From assembly GCA_902762655.1 (NCBI GenBank), contig CACWOZ010000017.1, positions 1 through 44,103 on the forward strand: a DNA stretch of 44,103 nucleotides. The letters are read 5' to 3'. A program made the translations under genes and the position numbers. The DNA is from an uncultured Bacteroidia bacterium (GTDB taxonomy: Bacteria; Bacteroidota; Bacteroidia; Bacteroidales; UBA932). Below, piece by piece: positions 39,782 to 44,103 of the stretch. The notes under the pieces were generated by a model. That model saw only the letters and a list, made by a program, of their open reading frames with translations, did no database searches and was not told the origin of the DNA. Within the stretch, counting starts at the first letter, position 1. Each line of letters starts with the position of its first letter.

Positions 39782-41590
39782 TCAGTCGATTGTGATGCTT
39801 GCATCTTCATTGTTCCAATTCTCTACGGTAGCTGAAACGGATAACTTATTTATGTCACATGATATAAATAGTCTATATCTCTTCTGCGCATCGAAAGAAT
39901 TAAGGGATATTGCGTTTATTTTTTGGGAAATAACATTGGTGACTGTTGAGGCCCCTCCGTATATACTTGGATCCTCGACCATGACATCGTATGTCGCAAC
40001 CAGACTGATATCGCTGGAGAGATACTGAGGTATAATTGAAATTGTATTGTCATCATCGTCAGACGTTAGTTTTACATAAGAACCTGATGTGATTTCTTTT
40101 TCCCCCTCAAACAATACAACTTCTCTTTCATTGGAACAATCCTGCCAAGACATGGTTGTGTTTCCATATAAATAGCCAACGCAGAGTTTGGCGGAGGTCC
40201 GAAGATTCGTAATGCTGATTTTCTTTACCACTATTTTAGCGCCATTGATACTTGCAAGATCGGCCCCTGCATTGGCAGACAAAACAATTTGGGTCATCGG
40301 ATGACTGAATGACAGGTAGATAATATTGTCCGGGGTATTGCTCTTTTCCTTGTCGGCTACAATAGACGACATTTTGAGTGCCTTGGGATAATACCCTTTT
40401 GCGAGGTCTACTTTATAAGAAGCGAGATAGTTTTGTTTCCCATAATCATTAAGGCTAATCCCTTCTTCCAATTTCGAATGAGCCAGGAAATTATAAAAGA
40501 GTTGCTGCTGAAGACCGGAGCCCTCATATGTGGGCCAGTAAATCAGAGGGCCGTAATCGATCGATGGCTGGTTGTCAAGTAAATTAACATCAAACATTCC
40601 AGCAAACATGACATTTGTATATACCTGATCTTCCAATTTGTTTCCTTTTCCAACATAGAACTCTACAGATGGCGTCCATGTATATCCGACAGATGATTTA
40701 GTGACGACATTGTTTTTTTCTTGGAACGCTATGGGCTGAGGACGCTCGATAATTGATACATTACATGATGCAGAAATACCATCAGCCTTTGCAACGATTA
40801 CTGTTGTTCCTATGTTAACCGGGGTTATAACACCTTCGTTTACTGTGGCCACCTCCGGAGAAGAAGAAGACCATTCGATTGTCTTATAGGTAGCATTATC
40901 CGGAGTAACCTCTGCTGTCAGAGTATGTGTTTCATCCGGATATAGCTTGACCTCCGTTTCACTGATGACGACACTCGTCACGTGAATAACCTTGGGCACT
41001 ACAGTTACCTCACAACTTGCTTCGTGACCTGCAATCTTCGCACGGATTGTGGTCTTCCCTTCGGTAACGCCTTTTACAGTTCCATCGTCAGAGACATGCG
41101 CTGTAGATGGATTGTCGGAACTCCAGATAACAGCCCTATCTGAGGCATTTTCGGGGAACACCGTTGCAATAAGGGTATAGACTTCCTCCACCTCTAATTC
41201 TAAGCTATTTCGATCAAGAGAAATACTCTCGGCTTTGATAGCGGCTTTTGTTACTGTTACGGCACAAGTGTTCTGCTTGCCACCCGCTGTGGCGGTTATT
41301 GTGGCGCTTCCCTCAGCGATTCCCTTTACAAGGCCCGTCTCGGTGACCGTCACAACCTTGACATTGGAACTGCCCCATGTTACCTTTCTGTCAGACGCAT
41401 TTGAAGGAGACACAATGGCGGTCAGCTGGGATTCCTCGCCAATTTCTAACTCAAGAGTGGCGGTATTAAGGTTCACTGACGTTACTTCAATGGTAGATTC
41501 GCTGCCACCATTTTCCGGCTTACCGCATCCCAAAAACAGCAACAATGCACTAATCAAAAGACCCGATACTGCCAGAATATGATTCTTCAT
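39782..41590 (-). CDS. Surface lipoprotein with three Big_2 domains and a fimbrillin-like tail
   Basis: This 602-residue protein has a lipoprotein signal (Cys22 in LFLGCGK). Three bacterial Ig-like (Big_2) domains follow at about 36-115, 118-200 and 202-285; each has the WxSS-x-VATV and G-x-T-TITA pattern (e.g. VTWGSSNVKVVTV, GVTEGKTTIRAKI). The remaining ~310 residues resemble a fimbrillin-type module, with SFSHPMTQIVLSANAGAD and a C-terminal VENWNN end. Such proteins are surface-exposed and mediate adhesion or fimbria tip functions. The coding DNA is clearly richer in A and T than neighbouring genes, suggesting it was acquired. It lies beside tRNA-Ser and fragments of other genes. Confidence 0.85.
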   Translation of the reverse strand: MKNHILAVSGLLISALLLFLGCGKPENGGSESTIEVTSVNLNTATLELEIGEESQLTAIVSPSNASDRKVTWGSSNVKVVTVTETGLVKGIAEGSATITATAGGKQNTCAVTVTKAAIKAESISLDRNSLELEVEEVYTLIATVFPENASDRAVIWSSDNPSTAHVSDDGTVKGVTEGKTTIRAKIAGHEASCEVTVVPKVIHVTSVVISETEVKLYPDETHTLTAEVTPDNATYKTIEWSSSSPEVATVNEGVITPVNIGTTVIVAKADGISASCNVSIIERPQPIAFQEKNNVVTKSSVGYTWTPSVEFYVGKGNKLEDQVYTNVMFAGMFDVNLLDNQPSIDYGPLIYWPTYEGSGLQQQLFYNFLAHSKLEEGISLNDYGKQNYLASYKVDLAKGYYPKALKMSSIVADKEKSNTPDNIIYLSFSHPMTQIVLSANAGADLASINGAKIVVKKISITNLRTSAKLCVGYLYGNTTMSWQDCSNEREVVLFEGEKEITSGSYVKLTSDDDDNTISIIPQYLSSDISLVATYDVMVEDPSIYGGASTVTNVISQKINAISLNSFDAQKRYRLFISCDINKLSVSATVENWNNEDASITID

Positions 41591-41612
41591 AATGATTCCC
41601 AGTTTAGTCTTA

Positions 41613-41620
41613 CAAAGTTA
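41613..41620 (-). promoter_or_regulatory. -7 promoter box (TAACTTTG) of the Big_2 lipoprotein
   Basis: A perfect box on the minus strand, 22 bases before the ATG at 41590. Confidence 0.55.
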
Positions 41621-41701
41621 ATATTTTTCCAAGACTGCGACAATGTCTCACTTGGAAACTTGCCCTGCGTTCTACCTTTACACCCGCAAAAGGAATGTAC
41701 G

Positions 41702-41806
41702 ATGGCAGTGTTCGGACTCAAATATTGGGCGGAGATGCGCTCCAAGTACCAGGGGATTTATTGTGGACGACACACCGGCCGTGCCATGGAATGCGCTGAT
41801 TTATAA
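41702..41806 (+). pseudogene. Decayed short coding fragment
   Basis: A 34-codon frame starting at an ATG reads MAVFGLKYWAEMRSKYQGIY and then becomes unlike protein. Another frame carries on with TPAVPWNALIYNG. The change in mid-sequence looks like a frameshift. The YWAEMRSKYQGIY part recalls short phage-derived proteins, but this is only an impression. No gene is called in 41591-41966. Confidence 0.3.
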
Positions 41807-41816
41807 CGGATTATGC

Positions 41817-41850
41817 AAAGCAGGTTGCCTGATTTTAGGCAAGCTGCTTT
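41817..41850. terminator. Long hairpin in the 41.6-42.0 kb gap
   Basis: AAAGCAGGTTGCC (41817-41829) pairs with GGCAAGCTGCTTT (41838-41850), with one G-G mismatch, around an 8-base loop. It follows the decayed fragment and may be its old terminator. Confidence 0.5.
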
Positions 41851-41936
41851 AAGCATTTCATTGCGCCGCAGCAACTTACGTGGCACGGGTCAAATGGAGA
41901 TAGCAGGCAACTTTTGCGAAATCACCTGAATCATAG

Positions 41937-41944
41937 TATATTTG
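41937..41944 (+). promoter_or_regulatory. -7 promoter box (TATATTTG) of the DUF1349 operon
   Basis: A perfect box ending 22 bases before the ATG at 41967; the leader holds a short palindrome (GTATCTGCAGATAC, 41944-41957). Confidence 0.6.
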
Positions 41945-41966
41945 TATCTGCAGATACAACCACGGC

Positions 41967-42713
41967 ATGAAACACATCAAAACAATTCTGATTATCGCAG
42001 TCATTGCTCTACAGGCATGTGGCTGGCACAACGGACAAGGCAGCCGAAATGGCAATGGCGGCCAGGAAACCGACGATGTCAAGGTAGCCCTGGAAAATGG
42101 CGGGCAGGTGAATCTGGATAGTTTCCGCTGGACGCGGGAGCCGGCGGCTTTCACCGCAGGCGAAGACACAATAACCATCACTACCGCTCCCCACACCGAT
42201 CTTTGGCAGCGCACATACTATCATTTCTGCAACGACAATGCACCTGTCCTGCAGATGCAGACCAGGGAGCAGTATTTCAGTTTCACCGTTAAGACCGACT
42301 TCACTCAGAGCAACCGGCGTTTCGACCAGTGCGGCATAGTGATGTATCTTGACAGCGAAAACTGGCTGAAGGGCTCCGTCGAATACGAAAACGAACAGTT
42401 CCAGCATCTAGGCAGCGTGGCGACCAACAACGGCTATTCCGACTGGGCTACCACCGCTATCCCGGCTGACGTCAAGACAATGTGGTACCGCTTTTCACGC
42501 CGCGCCGACGACTACTGCATAGAATGCTCGACAGACGGCGTAGAGTTCAGTCAGATGCGCATCTGCCATATGTACGCAGGTGCGGATGCTATCTCTTTCG
42601 GCATCTACGCATGCTCGCCGGAGGAATCCTCCTTCACGGCGGTATTTACCGACATGAAGATAAGCGAGTGTATGTGGAAGGCTCATGACGGACAACAACC
42701 AGATGAATTATGA
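41967..42713 (+). CDS. DUF1349 lipoprotein
   Basis: This 248-residue protein is anchored by Cys18 (LQAC lipobox). Residues about 48-235 form a concanavalin-like beta-sandwich of DUF1349 type, with QYFSFTVKTDFTQSNRRFDQCGIVMY, NWLKGSVEYENEQF, DVKTMWYRFSRRADDYCIE and ISFGIYACSP. DUF1349 proteins are often annotated as regulators of enolase, but the fold suggests glycan binding or processing. It overlaps the next gene by 4 bases (ATGA) and is first in a three-gene unit ending with the dipeptide epimerase. Confidence 0.8.
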   Translation: MKHIKTILIIAVIALQACGWHNGQGSRNGNGGQETDDVKVALENGGQVNLDSFRWTREPAAFTAGEDTITITTAPHTDLWQRTYYHFCNDNAPVLQMQTREQYFSFTVKTDFTQSNRRFDQCGIVMYLDSENWLKGSVEYENEQFQHLGSVATNNGYSDWATTAIPADVKTMWYRFSRRADDYCIECSTDGVEFSQMRICHMYAGADAISFGIYACSPEESSFTAVFTDMKISECMWKAHDGQQPDEL

Positions 42714-42934
42714 AGACAGACACGCAGAAATTCAAGACAGTAGCCAAGTTCAATGACAGGCTGCAGGCGGAGATCACTGCAGGCATGCTCCGCGAGAACG
42801 GCATCCCAGCAGGGGTGTTCGGAGCAGATTCCTCTTATCCTTCGCTGGGGTACGCGAGCCCTGTGGAGGTCAAGGTGAATGAGGAAGATTTCGAGGCCGC
42901 GCAACAACTGCTGGACGAAAGCAAGGCAAAATGA
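42710..42934 (+). CDS. DUF2007 protein
   Basis: The 74-residue protein matches the small DUF2007 family (ferredoxin-like, putative signal-transducing). FNDRLQAEITAGMLRENGIPAGVFG and EVKVNEEDFEAAQQLLDE are the two conserved parts. Its role is unknown. It overlaps the genes on both sides by 4 bases (ATGA), so production is probably coupled to that of the DUF1349 lipoprotein and the epimerase. Confidence 0.85.
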   Translation: MKTDTQKFKTVAKFNDRLQAEITAGMLRENGIPAGVFGADSSYPSLGYASPVEVKVNEEDFEAAQQLLDESKAK

Positions 42935-44022
42935 AACGCAGGAGTTTTCTACGGACGGCAGGGCTTGCCGGAATCGCACTGACGGGAGGTCTCCAGGCCT
43001 GCGGCGGCGCGAAGGGAAGAAACGGCGCGGGGACAAACGGCGTTAAGGAAAGCGGCGCCCCCCAGCCATACAAGGTCGGTGGCAAGGCCCGTATGAAACT
43101 GAGTTTCGAGCCTTACGAACTCCAACTCCGCCACACCTTCACCGTGGCTAGCTATTCCCGCAAAACCACCCCAGGGGTACAGGTTCGAATAGACTATGAT
43201 GGCTTCATCGGATACGGCGAGGCCTCAATGCCGCCCTACCTCGGGCAGACCACCGACAGCGTCTGCAACTTCCTGAAGAGAGTCGATCTGGGCCAATTCT
43301 CCGACCCTTTCCAAATCGAAGACATCCTCTCTTATATAGATTCTCTCTCCGAGGGAGATTCGGCAGCGAAGGCGGCTGTGGACATTGCCCTGCACGACCT
43401 TGTGGGCAAACTCCTCGGCCAGCCCTGGTTCCGAATCTGGGGTCTCGACCCCGCCAAAGTCCCCTGTACCACATTCACGATAGGGATAGACACCCCGGAG
43501 GTAGTGCGGCAGAAAACGGAGGAATGCGCCGGGCGCTTCAAAATCCTCAAAGTCAAAGTCGGCCTCGATAATGACGAGCAGATGATACGCGCCATACGCA
43601 GCGTCACGGATCTCCCGCTGGCAGTAGATGCAAATCAAGGCTGGAAGGACAGGCAGAAGGCTCTGGACGAGATATTCTGGCTGAAAGAACAAGGTGTGGT
43701 GATGGTGGAGCAGCCCATGAGCAAGGAGCGCCTGGAAGACAATGCCTGGATTACCGAACACTCTCCCCTCCCCATCTACGCCGACGAAGCCATCCAGCGC
43801 CTTAAGGATCTCCCCGGAATCAAAGGTGCCTACAATGGAATCAACATAAAACTCATGAAGTGCACCGGCATGCGCGAAGCCCGGAAGATGGCGGATTACG
43901 CCCGTACAGAGGGGATGAGGGTGATGCTGGGATGCATGACAGAAACTTCCTGCGCCGTGACCCTGACAGACGGCAAACTCATACTGCCGGACCGCCCGGG
44001 GCTCGGACTGATAAAGCTTTAA
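42931..44022 (+). CDS. Dipeptide epimerase (enolase superfamily), exported
   Basis: This 363-residue enzyme belongs to the muconate-lactonising/mandelate-racemase group. The KVK pair in ILKVKVG, metal ligands in VDANQGW and VMVEQP, then YADEAI, and the catalytic Lys in GINIKLMKCTG indicate an L-Ala-D/L-Glu-type epimerase that recycles or degrades muropeptides. The N terminus MKRRSFLRTAG has the twin-arginine motif, and a lipobox-like LQACGG follows, so it may be exported folded by the Tat system and lipid-anchored. It is translationally coupled to the DUF2007 gene. The exact dipeptide cannot be told. Confidence 0.88.
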   Translation: MKRRSFLRTAGLAGIALTGGLQACGGAKGRNGAGTNGVKESGAPQPYKVGGKARMKLSFEPYELQLRHTFTVASYSRKTTPGVQVRIDYDGFIGYGEASMPPYLGQTTDSVCNFLKRVDLGQFSDPFQIEDILSYIDSLSEGDSAAKAAVDIALHDLVGKLLGQPWFRIWGLDPAKVPCTTFTIGIDTPEVVRQKTEECAGRFKILKVKVGLDNDEQMIRAIRSVTDLPLAVDANQGWKDRQKALDEIFWLKEQGVVMVEQPMSKERLEDNAWITEHSPLPIYADEAIQRLKDLPGIKGAYNGINIKLMKCTGMREARKMADYARTEGMRVMLGCMTETSCAVTLTDGKLILPDRPGLGLIKL

Positions 44023-44034
44023 GTACTTCAGACA

Positions 44035-44103
44035 ATGAAACTTCTCGCCATCATCCTCTGTTTCGGCATTATCGCCGGACGGAATGCCACGACCGACGGT
44101 TAT
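44035..44103 (+). CDS. Start of a gene with a signal peptide (cut by window end)
   Basis: An ATG 12 bases after the epimerase stop opens 23 codons (MKLLAIILCFGIIAGRN, and on), with a hydrophobic stretch like a signal peptide. The rest lies outside the window, so no function can be assigned. The position suggests it belongs to the epimerase operon. Confidence 0.5.
   Translation, partial: MKLLAIILCFGIIAGRNATTDGY

Noticed and set aside
41591-41966. A duplicate of the tRNA-Ser 3' end as an attachment site
   Set aside because: No copy of the TTCGAATCC...TCTCACC end is seen in this gap, so integration at the tRNA cannot be shown from this window.
1-44103. CRISPR array, prophage or toxin-antitoxin system
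   Set aside because: No regularly spaced repeats, no cas genes, no phage structural genes and no toxin pair are visible; the short fragments near 39505 and 41702 are too weak to call a prophage.

Overview
The window reads as chromosomal DNA of a member of the Bacteroidota, most likely an uncultured gut-type Bacteroidales. The reasons are the repeated TAnnTTTG -7 promoter boxes, the ExbB-X-ExbD-ExbD gene order, a large Porin_10-type barrel, a MauE/DoxX protein of the BT_3928 type, a PCMD-type surface lipoprotein, a Big_2/fimbrillin-like lipoprotein and a DUF1349 lipoprotein. Most of it is compact, moderately GC-rich housekeeping DNA with overlapping start and stop codons. The gene-poor stretches (1-596, 1548-3361, 5223-5605, 39249-39781, 41591-41966) hold an insertion sequence, repeats and decayed coding fragments.

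Layout. 1-596: terminator and repeat debris. 597-1499 (-): EamA-type exporter. 1735-3160 (-): IS110-family element whose non-coding flanks are strongly structured. 3362-5222 (+): outer-membrane barrel protein and PCMD-type lipoprotein. 5618-10569 (+): sugar-acid cluster kdgK, a LarA-like nickel racemase/epimerase, pdxB and gnd. 10735-11846 (-): rubrerythrin and a small membrane protein. 11948-13681 (+): sppA. 13697-15396 (-): tmk and a MauE/DoxX protein. 15437-16321 (+): folP, carrying an in-frame palindromic insert and a 3' hairpin. 16322-18155 (-): CPBP protease and a nucleotidyltransferase. 18201-18524 (+): DivIC/FtsB. 18526-28064 (-): a long run of envelope genes (DUF5683-like, lytic transglycosylase, porin, FtsX-type permease, M13 peptidase, TPR protein) preceded by an RsmF-like methylase and an SRPBCC protein. 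28116-32912 (+): NUDIX, queA, dprA, tatD, ansA. 33016-35327 (+): ExbB, a membrane protein and two ExbDs. 35393-39120 (+): asnS, udk, a TonB-like protein and an alpha/beta hydrolase lipoprotein. 39164-39248: tRNA-Ser(CGA). 39782-41590 (-): an AT-richer Big_2 lipoprotein. 41967-44103 (+): DUF1349 lipoprotein, DUF2007 protein, dipeptide epimerase and a truncated gene.

How the genes fit together. kdgK and the LarA-like gene suggest gluconate/mannonate interconversion feeding 2-keto-3-deoxygluconate phosphorylation, beside gnd. The 18.5-26.5 kb block is a cell-envelope cluster. ExbB/ExbD and the TonB-like protein would energise TonB-dependent outer-membrane uptake.

The most unusual signals are (1) the IS110 element, with a closed structured RNA candidate just after the transposase and a hairpin against its start codon; (2) palindromic or repeat DNA inserted in frame in folP and in the porin; (3) a family of intergenic repeats that recurs in three gene-poor gaps; and (4) several promoters so close to the ATG that the mRNAs should be leaderless or nearly so. 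All function calls come from reading motifs; no database search was run.
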